Below, one piece after another: positions 17,676-26,244 of a DNA stretch of 64,000 nucleotides. This DNA comes from JAIBJN01 sp963784175 (GTDB lineage: Bacteria > Actinomycetota > Thermoleophilia > Gaiellales > Gaiellaceae): positions 1 through 64,000 of the forward strand of contig CAWAQJ010000016.1 in the NCBI GenBank assembly GCA_963784175.1, read 5' to 3'. Under the pieces are notes generated by a model. It was given only the letters and a program-made list of their open reading frames with translations, was not told where the DNA came from and made no database searches. The translations under genes were made by a program, and so were the position numbers. Within the stretch, counting starts at the first letter, position 1, and every line of letters starts with the position of its first letter.

Positions 17676-18326
17676 GTGCTCAAGCTCTACGACTACCCGG
17701 CCTCGGCGAACTGCTACAAGGCGCGACTCCTCCTGGCGCAGCTCGGCCTCCAGTACGAGCGCGTCCCGGTCGACATCTTCGCCGGCGAGTCGACGACGCC
17801 TGAGCACCTGGCGCGCAACCCGGCAGGGCGCACGCCGGTGCTCGAGCTCGACTCGGGCGAGACCGTGGCCGAGTCGAACGCGATCCTTCTCTATCTCGGC
17901 GAGGGGACGCCGTTCGTCCCCGAGGCGCTCTTCGAGCGCGCCCGGGTGTGGCAGTGGCTCTTCTTCGAGCAGAACCTGTTCGAGCCGAACGTCGGGACGG
18001 CGCGCTTCTGGCGCCTCACGAGCCGCGACACGCTCAAGCCCGACGTCTTCGCCGCGCGACTGGAGTCCGCCCGCGCGGCCCTCGAGACGCTCGACCGCGG
18101 GCTCGCGGGGCGCACATTCCTCCTCGGCGACGGCTATTCGGTCGCCGACGTATCCCTGTACGCCTACGCACACGTGGCCGGCGACGCCGGCATCGACATG
18201 TCCGCGTACCCCGAGATCGCCGGGTGGCTGCGCCGCGTCGAGGCGACGCCCGGGTTCGTGAACGACCTCGAGCCGTACCCGCCGAGCGCCACCGCGGGCT
18301 CGGGCGGCCCTTCCGTGCACGGCTGA
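17676..18326 (+). CDS. Glutathione S-transferase family protein
   Basis: 216 residues from GTG 17676. The thioredoxin-like N-terminal domain is MLKLYDYPASANCYKARLLL with a Cys at the active-site region, then NPAGRTPVLELDSGETVAES. An all-helical C-terminal domain includes FLLGDGYSVADVSLYAYAHV. It is a close relative of the second GST in this window (48187-48780): both carry NCYK and a following WLFFEQ/WMFFEQ helix. The thiol used in an actinobacterium is uncertain. No operon partner is visible. Confidence 0.88.
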   Translation: MLKLYDYPASANCYKARLLLAQLGLQYERVPVDIFAGESTTPEHLARNPAGRTPVLELDSGETVAESNAILLYLGEGTPFVPEALFERARVWQWLFFEQNLFEPNVGTARFWRLTSRDTLKPDVFAARLESARAALETLDRGLAGRTFLLGDGYSVADVSLYAYAHVAGDAGIDMSAYPEIAGWLRRVEATPGFVNDLEPYPPSATAGSGGPSVHG

Positions 18327-18366
18327 GCCTGAACAGCGTCCGGGGACGGGCGTATTTTCGTGGCGA

Positions 18367-19885
18367 GTGGCACGAGCGCAGGACCCGTTTCTCGTCTTCC
18401 AGGAGGAGGCGATCGGGTGGTGGGACGAGCCCGAGCCGGTTCCGCGACGCCCACCCCGCCCGCGGCGTCCGCCGCCGCGAACGCTCGCAGGCGACCTCGC
18501 CCGTCTCCGCCGTCGGCTGTCCGCCGGCTCGCAGGGCCCGCTCGCCCTCGGGGCCGCGATCGGGCTCCTCGTCCTGGTCGCGCTCGCGTATGTGGCTCTC
18601 TCCGCGCGGGCCGTCCGCGCCTGCTGAGGAGGCCGACCCGGCGCCGGTGACCGCGCCGCCCACGCCTGCTGCCGCGGCCGCGGTGCCGGACGCGCCGTCG
18701 GATCCGACGCTGCGCTCGGGCGACCGCGGCGTCGCCGTCCGGGACCTCCAGCACGCGCTCGCCGCGCTCGGGTATTCGACAGCGGTCGCCGACGGCGCGT
18801 TCGGCGCGGGAACGGCTGCGGCGGTGGCCGCCTTCCAGGCGGACAACGCGCTCCTCCCGGACGGGATCGCCGGATCGTCCACCGCGGCGCAGCTCCGCGA
18901 GGTCATCTCCGGGCAGGCGAGGGAGTCCGCCAACACGGCGCTGGCAGGGCTCGGTGCCGCGGAGACGGCGGGCCGCCTCGGGCCGAAGCCGGCGGCCCAG
19001 TACCGCGCGGCGCTCGACGACGCCCTCGCGGCGATCGGCAACTTGCCGCCCGGGCGGGGCGCCTCCATCGAGCTCGTCCTCGGCGACGTGGCCGCGCACG
19101 CCGACGTCTACGACAAGGCCAGGGCGCTCGCCCTCTTCGGGATGCTGACGGCGAACGTCGAGCACTTCGCCGAGAACCCCGTGCCCCTTCCTCCAGCCGA
19201 TATGACAGGCGAGGACGGGGTCGTCTACCGGTGGTTCGCCGCGCACGGATTCCAGTTCCACCCGCTGGCGAACTTCGCCACGCTCAACGGCCACGCCAAG
19301 AACGAGCGCCGCGAGGAGGCCGAGCGGCTGGCCCAGGCGATGCTCGCCCGCGGCGTCCGGGACGGGCGCACGCTCACCTGGGAGTACTACTTCCCCTTCG
19401 CGGGCCCGGGACGCTGGACGTCGGCGCTCGCCCAGGCTGCGGGCGCACAGGCGCTCGCGCGAACCGGCGCCCTGCTCGAGGACGACACGCTCCTCGCAGG
19501 GGCGGGCGCGACGTACCGGGAGATCGCCCGCGATCTGTCGCAGAGCCTCGGCGGCGGGACGTGGGTCAAGGAGTACAGCTACTCCGACATGGCCGTCCTG
19601 AACGCGCAGCTCCAGTCGATCGTCTCCCTCGCCGAGTACGCGCGGACCACGGAGGACGCCGAGGCGCGGCGGTACGTGGACAGCCTCAGCACCGCCGCGC
19701 GCACGCTCCTCCCACAGTTCGACACGGGCTGCTGGTCGCGCTACTCGCTCGGCGGCTCGCCGGCCTCCGACAGCTACCACCGCTACCACGTGAACCTCCT
19801 GCAGCGGTTGGCGGAGATCGAAGGCGAGGCCGTGTGGGCGGACACCGGCGCCCGCTGGAAGGGCTACCTCAGCTCCGGCTGCTGA
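18367..19885 (+). CDS. Peptidoglycan-binding / D-glucuronyl C5-epimerase-like membrane-anchored protein, frameshifted
   Basis: The N-terminal frame (GTG 18367) gives a cytoplasmic Arg/Pro stretch and one membrane anchor, LALGAAIGLLVLVALAYVAL. One extra base near 18595-18603 then switches to the frame that continues APAEEADPAPVTAPPTPAAA to the stop at 19885. The extracytoplasmic part has a PG_binding_1 domain (LRSGDRGVAVRDLQHALAAL and GAGTAAAVAAFQADNALLPD). A C-terminal domain of the GLCE_C type (FHPLANFATLNGHAKNERRE, EYYFPFAGPGRWTSALAQAA, HRYHVNLLQRLAEI) belongs to the glucuronyl C5-epimerase family. The product should be wall-associated and act on surface polysaccharide. The frame break looks like a sequencing error. 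Confidence 0.7.
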
Positions 19886-19909
19886 GCCGCCTTCAGCAAC
19901 AATGGGCGC

Positions 19910-20593
19910 GTGGTCAAACGCATCATCGTGGCCGCCGCCGTTGCTCTCGTCGCCGCCCCGGCGGCCGACGCGGCGCCGTTGATCTGCCTCGATCCCGGAC
20001 ACGCACGGACGCCGAACCTGACCACCGAGCCGATCGGCCCGGGCTCGACGACCCGCAAGATCAAGGACGGCGGCGGTGCGAGCGGCGAGGCGCCGGTCGT
20101 GCTGGCCATCGGCCTCAAGCTGCGCAGCCTCCTGCTCGACCGCGGCTACCGGGTGGCGATGACGCGCAACGGGCCGAGCTTCACGCGCGGCGCCGGAGGC
20201 AACGTCGACCGGGCCAAGTTCTGCAACCGGCGACACGCGGCGCTCATGATCCGCATCCACGCCGACGGGTCGTCCAACCCGCGGACACACGGCGTCTCGA
20301 CGCTGTATCCCGCCTGGCGACGGGGCTGGACCGACGACATCCACCGGCCCAGCCTCCGCGCGGCGCGGGCGGTCCACCGCAACGTCCTCCGGACGACGGG
20401 AGCCGCTGACCGTGGACTCGTCGCGCGCCGCGACCTCACGGGCTTCAACTGGGCGAACGTCCCGGTGATCCTCGTCGAGACCGGCTTCATGTCGAACCCG
20501 ACCGAGCGGCGGAAGCTCCAATCCCGGACGTACCAGTGGCGCGTCGCCCGAGGGCTCGCCGCCGGAACCGCCGCGTTCGTCCCGCCCTCGTGA
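19910..20593 (+). CDS. Secreted N-acetylmuramoyl-L-alanine amidase (Amidase_3)
   Basis: 227 residues from GTG 19910. After the signal peptide (IIVAAAVALVAAPAADAAP) comes the amidase-3 zinc motif ICLDPGHARTPN (first His). KDGGGASGEAPVVLAIGLKL follows, with a Glu near the usual second ligand, then the His in ALMIRIHADGSS and the catalytic Glu in VPVILVETGFMSNPTERRKL. It cleaves the amide bond between MurNAc and the stem peptide. It follows the wall-binding epimerase-like gene by 24 bases, suggesting a wall-remodelling unit, and overlaps the MOSC gene by GTGA. Confidence 0.9.
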   Translation: MVKRIIVAAAVALVAAPAADAAPLICLDPGHARTPNLTTEPIGPGSTTRKIKDGGGASGEAPVVLAIGLKLRSLLLDRGYRVAMTRNGPSFTRGAGGNVDRAKFCNRRHAALMIRIHADGSSNPRTHGVSTLYPAWRRGWTDDIHRPSLRAARAVHRNVLRTTGAADRGLVARRDLTGFNWANVPVILVETGFMSNPTERRKLQSRTYQWRVARGLAAGTAAFVPPS

Positions 20594-21137
20594 CGGAAGG
20601 CGTCGTGGCGGCGGTGAGCCGCAGCGAGACGCACACGATGTCGAAGCCCGTCCGCGAGAGCATCGTGCTCGTCGCCGGCCTCGGCGTCGACGGGGACGCC
20701 CACCAGGGCGTGCGGGTGAAGCACCGCTCGCGCGTCAGACGGGACCCGACCGCGCCCAACCTCCGCCAGGTGCACCTCATGCACGCGGAGCTGCACGAGG
20801 AGCTCGGAGCCGGCGGCTTCCCGGTCTCGCCGGGGCAGCTCGGGGAGAACGTGACCACGCGCGGCCTCGACCTACTCGGGCTTCCGGCCGGGGCACGCGG
20901 CTGCATCTCGGCGAGGCGGCGGTGGTCGAGGTGACCGGCCTGCGCAACCCCTGCACGCAGCTGGACGGGATCCAGGAAGGGCTCATGGCCGCGACACTCG
21001 GCCGCGACCGGGACGGCGGCCTCGTGCGCAAGGCCGGTGTGATGGGGATCGTCCTGGTCGGCGGCGAGGTGCGCCCCGGGGATTCGATCCGGGTGGAGCT
21101 GCCGTCCGAGCCGTACCGGGCGCTCGAGCCGGTCTGA
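20590..21137 (+). CDS. MOSC-domain protein, frameshifted
   Basis: It starts at GTG 20590, overlapping the amidase stop. The first frame gives VAAVSRSETHTMSKPVRESI, GLGVDGDAHQGVRVKHRSRV, LRQVHLMHAELHEELGAGGF and SPGQLGENVTTRGLDLLGLP. An extra G in the GGGG run at 20890-20893 shifts into a second frame reading VEVTGLRNPCTQLDGIQEGL to the stop at 21137. Joined, this is a ~182-residue MOSC protein with the conserved Cys (NPCTQL). MOSC proteins bind molybdenum cofactor or sulfur carriers. The frameshift is probably an assembly error. Confidence 0.75.
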
Positions 21138-21142
21138 GCCGC

Positions 21143-21583
21143 TCAGGCGCCCTCGACGAGCTCCTTCAGGCGCGCGAGGTCCTGCTCCAGACGTCTCTGG
21201 GCGTGGCGCGTGACGACGGGCGCCGCGAGCCGGGCGGCGCGCTGCTTGTACTCCGTCTCGATCACGGCCGTGAGCTTCGTTCGGCCGCCCTTGAGCGCCT
21301 CGAGCCGCTGCGAGCTCGTCGCGTCGAAGACCTTGGAGACGAGGTGCACGGTCATCGCGCGGGGCGGATCGAGCTCGACGATCTCGGCCTCGAGCTCGAC
21401 CCGCTGGCCGAGGTCCTCGAAGACGTCCCGAAAGCGACTGCCCACCTCGGGCGACCCGTCGGTGAGCGGCTCGCTCTCGGTCAGGGCGCCCATCCAGGCG
21501 CAGCGCCGCTCCGACGCGGCGAGCCAGGGGAAGATCTCCTCGGGCTCGGCCTCGATCTCGACCGAGTGCTCGTTTCGGTGCAC
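21143..21583 (-). CDS. SRPBCC (START/PYR-like) family protein
   Basis: 146 residues. The fold signatures are an opening strand HSVEIEAEPEEIFPWLAASE, then MTVHLVSKVFDATSSQRLEA, LTAVIETEYKQRAARLAAPV and a long C-terminal helix that closes the hydrophobic pocket. Such proteins bind hydrophobic ligands or act in polyketide-like chemistry, but the ligand is unknown. The gene converges with the MOSC gene and lies 18 bases from the next minus-strand gene, so the two may form a small operon. Confidence 0.75.
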   Translation of the reverse strand: MHRNEHSVEIEAEPEEIFPWLAASERRCAWMGALTESEPLTDGSPEVGSRFRDVFEDLGQRVELEAEIVELDPPRAMTVHLVSKVFDATSSQRLEALKGGRTKLTAVIETEYKQRAARLAAPVVTRHAQRRLEQDLARLKELVEGA

Positions 21584-21601
21584 GCGCGCGAGCGGGGCGG
21601 C

Positions 21602-22087
21602 CTAGCCTTGCTCGGGCTTCTCGCCCGAGCGGCGCATCTCCTCGGCCGCCGAACGGCCTTCCTCGTGGATGCGCCGGCGCATGGCCTCGAACTCGTCGGC
21701 CGGGGGAGGCTCGTCCGCGGCCGGCTTCTTCCGCTCCTTCGGCTTCGGCTTGGGCTTCGGCTCGGGCTCGGCTGCAGGCTCCTCCGCGACGGGCGGAGTC
21801 GGCTCGTCGGGCTCGGCCACAGCCTCCTCGGCGGGCTGCGGCGGCGGCTCCTTCTGGGTGGGCTCCTCGACGAGGGTCTCCGCGCCCATGCCGGCCGCCT
21901 CGAAGTCGTTCTCGTCGGCGGCCGCCACGCGGGCCTCGGCGAGCTTCTGCCGGAGCTCCTCCGCACGGCTGTCCGGCGGCCCCGGGGGCGCCTCGGGCGC
22001 CCGCCGCCAGCGTGAGAGGAGGGCCCCGACCGCGGCCCCGGCGACCGCGACGAGCGCCAGTTTCGCGTTTCTCCTCACTCTTGCCAC
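21602..22087 (-). CDS. Membrane-anchored Pro/Glu/Lys-rich protein of unknown function
   Basis: 161 residues. A short basic start (MARVRRNAKLAL) leads into one membrane segment (VAVAGAAVGALLS). A charged, low-complexity region follows, with repeats such as PEPKPKPKPKERKKPAAD, and finally a charged helix (EFEAMRRRIHEEGRSAAEEM). It resembles short actinobacterial membrane-linked linker proteins. No family is recognised. It is transcribed away from the rpsF operon. Confidence 0.6.
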   Translation of the reverse strand: MARVRRNAKLALVAVAGAAVGALLSRWRRAPEAPPGPPDSRAEELRQKLAEARVAAADENDFEAAGMGAETLVEEPTQKEPPPQPAEEAVAEPDEPTPPVAEEPAAEPEPKPKPKPKERKKPAADEPPPADEFEAMRRRIHEEGRSAAEEMRRSGEKPEQG

Positions 22088-22130
22088 TCTTTCACGACAG
22101 CGAGGCGTCGGGCAACCCTGTGACCGCCGC

Positions 22131-22136
22131 TATACT
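22131..22136 (+). promoter_or_regulatory. Probable -10 element of the rpsF-ssb-rpsR-rplI operon
   Basis: TATACT, a good match to the actinobacterial TANNNT consensus, lies 93 bases before the rpsF start. No convincing -35 is seen 17 bases upstream. A ribosome site GGAAGGAGA (about 22210) precedes the GTG start of rpsF. Confidence 0.5.
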
Positions 22137-22228
22137 CGACGAGCTTCCTGCTTCGCCGGGCCCCGCTGATTCCCGAGCGGTGCGCGAAGGCGGGGCCGTG
22201 TAGACCGAGGGAAGGAGATACGGGAATC

Positions 22229-22618
22229 GTGAATCCATACGAGATCATGCTGCTGCTCGATGCCGAGCTTCCTGAGGAGCGCCAGAACGAGATCCTGACG
22301 CGGATCCGGGCGCTCGTGTCAGAGCGCGGCGGAAGCTGGCAGAGCGACGACGCCTGGGGCAGGCGGAAGCTCGCGTTCGAGATCGACAAGAAGACCGAGG
22401 CCTTCTACTACCTCCTTCTCTTCGACTGCGACGCCGAGACGCTCGACGAGCTGACCCGCGTCCTCAAGATCACCGACGGCGTGCTTCGCCATATGGCCGT
22501 CCGCAGAATCCCGACCGCCCGTACGACGTCGCAGCGCGAGCCCTCGCAGCACCACGCGCGCGAGTCCCGCGAGTCGTCCGCGCCCCCGGCGCGGGAGACC
22601 GTCCCGGCGGCCGAGTAG
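22229..22618 (+). CDS. rpsF: 30S ribosomal protein S6
   Basis: 129 residues from GTG 22229. The S6 fold is clear: NPYEIMLLLDAELPEE at the start, then WGRRKLAFEIDKKTEAFYYL and ITDGVLRHMAVRRIP, which contacts S18. A hydrophilic ~35-residue tail rich in Arg/Ser/Pro follows, as in many actinobacteria. It is the first gene of the classic rpsF-ssb-rpsR-rplI block, with ssb 36 bases downstream. Confidence 0.97.
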   Translation: MNPYEIMLLLDAELPEERQNEILTRIRALVSERGGSWQSDDAWGRRKLAFEIDKKTEAFYYLLLFDCDAETLDELTRVLKITDGVLRHMAVRRIPTARTTSQREPSQHHARESRESSAPPARETVPAAE

Positions 22619-22654
22619 CATAGAACAGACGTTCGACCGAGGAGCTCTGAAGTC

Positions 22655-23095
22655 ATGGCTGGAGATATCAACCGCGTAACGCTCGTCGGGCGCCTCACGC
22701 GCGACCCCGAGCTTCGACACCTGCCGTCCGGCTCGCCCGTCCTGCAGCTGGGCCTCGCAGTGAACGGCCGTCAGAAGGACGACGCCGGCAACTGGACGGA
22801 CAAGCCCAACTTCTTCGACGTGAAGGTCTTCGGGAACCAGGCCGAGATGCTCTCGCAGCACCTTGCCAAGGGCCGCCGCGTCGGGATCGACGGCCGGCTC
22901 GACTGGTCCTCCTGGGAGGCCCAGGACGGGAGCAAGCGCTCCAAGGTCGAGGTCGTGGCCTTCCAGGTGCAGTTCCTGGACAGCCGCACCGACGGCGAGC
23001 AGGGCCAGTACATCCCGGCTTCCGACGTGACGGCCGACCGCTCGGACTTCGCGCCGGCCGGCGCCGCCGCGGCGGACGACGACATTCCGTTCTAG
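22655..23095 (+). CDS. ssb: Single-stranded DNA-binding protein
   Basis: 146 residues. The OB fold starts INRVTLVGRLTRDPELRHLP and includes FFDVKVFGNQAEMLSQHLAK and GRRVGIDGRLDWSSWEAQDG. The acidic C-terminal tip is DDDIPF, the standard docking peptide for replication and repair partners. It protects single-stranded DNA in replication. It lies between rpsF and rpsR in the conserved order. Confidence 0.97.
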   Translation: MAGDINRVTLVGRLTRDPELRHLPSGSPVLQLGLAVNGRQKDDAGNWTDKPNFFDVKVFGNQAEMLSQHLAKGRRVGIDGRLDWSSWEAQDGSKRSKVEVVAFQVQFLDSRTDGEQGQYIPASDVTADRSDFAPAGAAAADDDIPF

Positions 23096-23115
23096 AGAGC
23101 GAGGTTCGAAAGCAG

Positions 23116-23394
23116 ATGGCACGAGAGCAGGCCAAGCGACGCCGCACGTCTCCCTCGACGGGCCCGACCCGGCGGAAGAGCTGTTACTTCTGCCGGGAGA
23201 AGATCGAAGAGGTCGACTACAAGAACTACAACCAGCTGCGCCGCTACATCTCCGAGAAGGGCAAGATCCGCTCCCGGCGGATCACGGGCGCCTGCCGCCG
23301 TCATCAGGATCAGATCGCAGTCGCGGTGAAGCGGGCGCGCGAGGTCGCGCTCCTGCCCTACGTCGAGTCGCACCACGGGAGCGGCGGCCGCTGA
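23116..23394 (+). CDS. rpsR: 30S ribosomal protein S18
   Basis: 92 residues. A basic N-terminus is followed by SCYFCREKIEEVDYKNYNQL, LRRYISEKGKIRSRRITGAC and ALLPYVESH, all S18 hallmarks. The first Cys pair (CYFC) is of the zinc-bearing S18 type. The stop overlaps the rplI start (TGATG at 23392-23396), so translation of the two is coupled. Confidence 0.97.
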   Translation: MAREQAKRRRTSPSTGPTRRKSCYFCREKIEEVDYKNYNQLRRYISEKGKIRSRRITGACRRHQDQIAVAVKRAREVALLPYVESHHGSGGR

Positions 23395-24155
23395 TGGACG
23401 TGATCCTGCTCCAGGACGTCGAGAAGGTGGGCCTGCGCGGCGAGGTCGTCTCGGTCTCGCGGGGCTACATGCGCAACTACCTTCAGCCGCGCAAGCTGGC
23501 GGAGCAGGCCACCGACGCCCGCGTCGCCGAGCTCGCCAAGCGGGAGACGGAGCGGGCGCGGCACGAAGCACGCACGGCCGACCAGGCCGAGGCGATCGCC
23601 GAGACCCTGCGCAAGACCGTGCTCCGCTTCGAGGTCAACGCCGGCGAGCGCGGAACGCTCTTCGGCTCGGTCACGTCGACCGACATCACCGACGAGCTGT
23701 GGCGTGCGCGGAAGATCCGCGTCGACCGGCGCAAGATCGACCTCTCCGACCCGATCAAGCGGATCGGGCGTTACGAGATCCCGATCACCGTCTTCGAGGG
23801 CGTCGTCGTCGAGGTGAAGACGCTCGTCGTCCCGATCGGCGGCGAGCTGCCTCCGGAGGAAGAGCTCGAGGCCTACGCCGCCGAGGAGGCGGCCGAGGCC
23901 GAGGCTGCCGCCGAGGCCGACCGCCAGGCGGCCGCCGACGCACAGGCCGCGATCGAGGATGTCGTCGAGGCTGAGGAAGCCGAGGTCGCCGCCGAGGCCG
24001 AGGGCGAGGAGACCGAGCCGACCGCCGAGGTCGAGGCCGAAGCCGTGCCCGGAGAGGCCGAGCCCGCACAGGCAGCGACCGAGCCGGAAGCGGCCGCAGA
24101 GCCCGAGGCGGAAGCCGAGGCCGAGCCCGACGACGCGGAGGCCGAGAGCCGCTAG
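23394..24155 (+). CDS. rplI: 50S ribosomal protein L9 with long acidic Ala/Glu tail
   Basis: The N-terminal RNA-binding domain (MDVILLQDVEKVGLRGEVVS, RGYMRNYLQPRKLAEQAT), the connecting helix and the C-terminal domain (LFGSVTSTDITDELW, GRYEIPITVFEGVVVEVKTL) are normal and end near residue 155. The protein then continues for ~100 more residues made almost only of Ala, Glu, Pro, Val and Asp. The normal length is ~150. The tail is probably a disordered surface extension. It ends the operon and converges on the minus-strand gene at 24172. Confidence 0.93.
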   Translation: MDVILLQDVEKVGLRGEVVSVSRGYMRNYLQPRKLAEQATDARVAELAKRETERARHEARTADQAEAIAETLRKTVLRFEVNAGERGTLFGSVTSTDITDELWRARKIRVDRRKIDLSDPIKRIGRYEIPITVFEGVVVEVKTLVVPIGGELPPEEELEAYAAEEAAEAEAAAEADRQAAADAQAAIEDVVEAEEAEVAAEAEGEETEPTAEVEAEAVPGEAEPAQAATEPEAAAEPEAEAEAEPDDAEAESR

Positions 24156-24171
24156 CCGGGAGCCCGCCGGC

Positions 24172-24489
24172 TTAGCCGGCCGGGCCCTCGATCAGCTCGT
24201 AGTGCGCCGAGCGCTCGTCCCAGCGCGAGAGCACGGCACGCGCCTCGTCAGGGACGACGGCGGTCTCCGCATCGTCGCCGGCGAACGCCCTGACGTGGTC
24301 CCAGGACTCCCAGAGCGTGAGCGTGGCGAACTCGACCTCGCCCGCGGGAAGCTCGCGGCGGAAGAGGTACGTGCCCTCCTGGCCCTCGAAGGTGCGCACC
24401 CACGGGAAGATCGTGGAGCGGAGCAGCTCCTCGTAGGCGTCGGCGTCCTCGACCGTCGCCGCCCATCCTCTCCACCAGCGGGCGATCAC
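24172..24489 (-). CDS. Antibiotic-biosynthesis-monooxygenase-like (dimeric alpha/beta barrel) protein
   Basis: 105 residues: MIARWWRGWAATVEDADAYE, then IFPWVRTFEGQEGTYLFRRE, VEFATLTLWESWDHVRAFAG and a closing helix. The ferredoxin-like fold and the W-S/D-V-A motif fit the ABM/heme-degrading-like small dimeric barrel group. The function is unknown. It lies between convergent rplI and the dnaB terminator. Confidence 0.65.
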   Translation of the reverse strand: MIARWWRGWAATVEDADAYEELLRSTIFPWVRTFEGQEGTYLFRRELPAGEVEFATLTLWESWDHVRAFAGDDAETAVVPDEARAVLSRWDERSAHYELIEGPAG

Positions 24490-24604
24490 GCTCTTGAAAA
24501 CGCACGCGCACGCGACTTCCTTCCCGCCGGGAAGAAAACCCGCGGCGGTCCCGTCTGGAGGTCAGCGGCACACGGCTCACAGAAGCCACGGGCCCTCCTC
24601 GGAA

Positions 24605-24636
24605 GCGAGGCGCCGGATGCGGCACCGGCGCCTCGC
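24605..24636 (-). terminator. Hairpin terminator of dnaB
   Basis: A 12-bp perfect stem, GCGAGGCGCCGG (24605-24616) pairing with CCGGCGCCTCGC (24625-24636), has an 8-nt loop and lies 17 bases beyond the dnaB stop on the minus strand. No T tract follows. Confidence 0.65.
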
Positions 24637-24652
24637 AGCCATCTAACACCGA

Positions 24653-26018
24653 TTAGGCGGCTGCGAGATCCGAGAACTTCGCGTAGCGCTTGAGGAACGA
24701 GAGCTTGACCGTGTCGGTCGGGCCGTTGCGGTGCTTGGCGACGATGACCTCGGCGAGGCCCTGCTGGTCGGACTCCTCGCCGTTGTAGTACTCGTCGCGG
24801 TAGATGAACATGACGATGTCGGCGTCCTGCTCGATCGAGCCGCTCTCGCGGAGGTCCGAGAGGATCGGCCGCTTGTCGTGGCGCTGCTCGACCGCGCGCG
24901 AGAGCTGGGAGAGCGCGATGATCGGCACGTCCAGGTCGCGGGCCAGCACCTTGAGCGAGCGCGAGATCTGGGACACCTCCTGGACGCGGTTCTCGGCATT
25001 CGTGCCCGAGGTCATCAGCTGGAGGTAGTCGACGATGATGAGCCCGAGGTCCGGCTGCTTCGACTTCAGGCGCCGGGCCTTCGAGCGGATCTCCATCATC
25101 GTGATCGAGCCCGTGTCGTCCACGTAGATCGGCGCCTTGGCGAGCTTGTCGCACGAGGCCGTCAGCCGGGGCCAGTCGTCCGCGGAGAGCTTGCCGGTGC
25201 GCAGGCGCTGGGACTCGACCTTCGCCTCGCTGCACATGAGGCGCTGGGTCACCTCGGACTTGGACATCTCGAGCGTGAACAGGGCGACCGGGAACGTTCT
25301 TGCGGACCGCGAGGTTGGCGGCGACACCGAGGCCGAGGGCGGACTTGCCCATGCTCGGGCGCGCGGCCATGACGATGAGGTTCCCCTCCTGGAAGCCGGA
25401 GGTGATGCGGTCGAGGTCGCGGAAGCCGGACGGCACGCCGGTGACGTCGGCGCCGGACTCGTAGAGCTGGGTGATCCGCTCGAAGCTCTCCTTCAGCAGG
25501 GCCTCGATGTGGCTGAACTCGGACGTCGCCTTCTCCTGCGAGAGGTCGAAGAGGATCTGCTCGGCCCGGTCGACCAGCTCGGGGGTCTCGCCGGGACGGT
25601 CCCAGCCGAGGCGGGCGATCTCGCCCCCGACGCGGATGAGGCCGCGCAGGGTGGCCGCTTCCTTGACGATCTGCGCGTAATGGCCGGCGTTGGCGCTCGC
25701 AGGCACCAGCGCCGCGAGCTCGTGGACACGGACCTTGCCGCCGGCGTCCTCGAGCTCGCCCCGCTCGTCGAGCTCGTCGACGAGCGTGATCGCGTCGACC
25801 GGCTCGCCCTTGGCGTACAGGGCGAGCGCTCCGCGATAGATCTTCGCGTGGCTCTCCCGGTAGAACTCGCGGCCGTCGGCGGACAGGACGTCGCTGACCG
25901 CCGCGATCGCCCCCGAGGAGAGCATCATCGTGCCGAGGACCGATTCCTCCGCGTCGAGGTTCTGCGGGGGGATCTGAGGGTCCTGGACGGCCGCGGTCCG
26001 GGCTCCGTTCGTCGCCAT
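24653..26018 (-). CDS. dnaB: Replicative DNA helicase DnaB, frameshifted
   Basis: The N-terminal part begins at ATG 26018 and shows NLDAEESVLGTMMLSSGAIA, the primase-binding domain and the Walker A region LIVMAARPSMGKSALGLGVA. An extra base in the run at 25290-25292 then breaks the frame. The other frame continues VALFTLEMSKSEVTQRLMCS, LGLIIVDYLQLMTSG (Walker B), RSLKVLARDLDVPIIALSQL and GSIEQDADIVMFIYRDEYYN to the stop at 24653. Joined, the protein is about 454 residues, the normal DnaB length. DnaB is essential, so this break is almost certainly a sequence error. No intein is present. Confidence 0.9.
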
Positions 26019-26136
26019 TGGACGCGACTCTATGTGGCCTGTTGATTGTGAATCCACAGTCGAAAAATCCCCCCGTTGCAGGCAAAGAGAACAGATGTTC
26101 CCATACCTGGCGGACGACAGTGCCCATGGGAACCCA

Positions 26137-26204
26137 CAGGCCTGTGCACGAGATTCCCGCTCTACGCGTGAACTTTCGCCAGATGCTCCACACCCGGGTG
26201 TGGA
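26137..26204. promoter_or_regulatory. Palindromic sites between divergent dnaB and purA
   Basis: The 226-base gap between the two start codons holds two perfect palindromes: CACAGGCCTGTG (26137-26148) and TCCACACCCGGGTGTGGA (26187-26204, 18 bp). The second lies 40 bases before the purA ATG and may be an operator or attenuating hairpin. A GAATCCACA element at 26050-26058 resembles a DnaA box with mismatches. Confidence 0.45.
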
Positions 26205-26244
26205 CGATCGTCCCGCCGCCGATCGAGTAACTAAGCTCCGGTCG

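Noticed and set aside
17676..18326. The two GST genes as recent duplicates moved by a repeat
   Set aside because: The proteins are clearly related but differ at many positions, and the REPIN-like element near the second copy is not found near the first.
24486..24652. Continuation of the dnaB N-terminal frame to 24486
   Set aside because: After 25,290 this frame is Arg/Pro-rich nonsense; the helicase C-terminus lies in the neighbouring frame and stops at 24653.
26050..26058. GAATCCACA as a DnaA box marking oriC
   Set aside because: A single imperfect match, no cluster of boxes and no dnaA/dnaN nearby.
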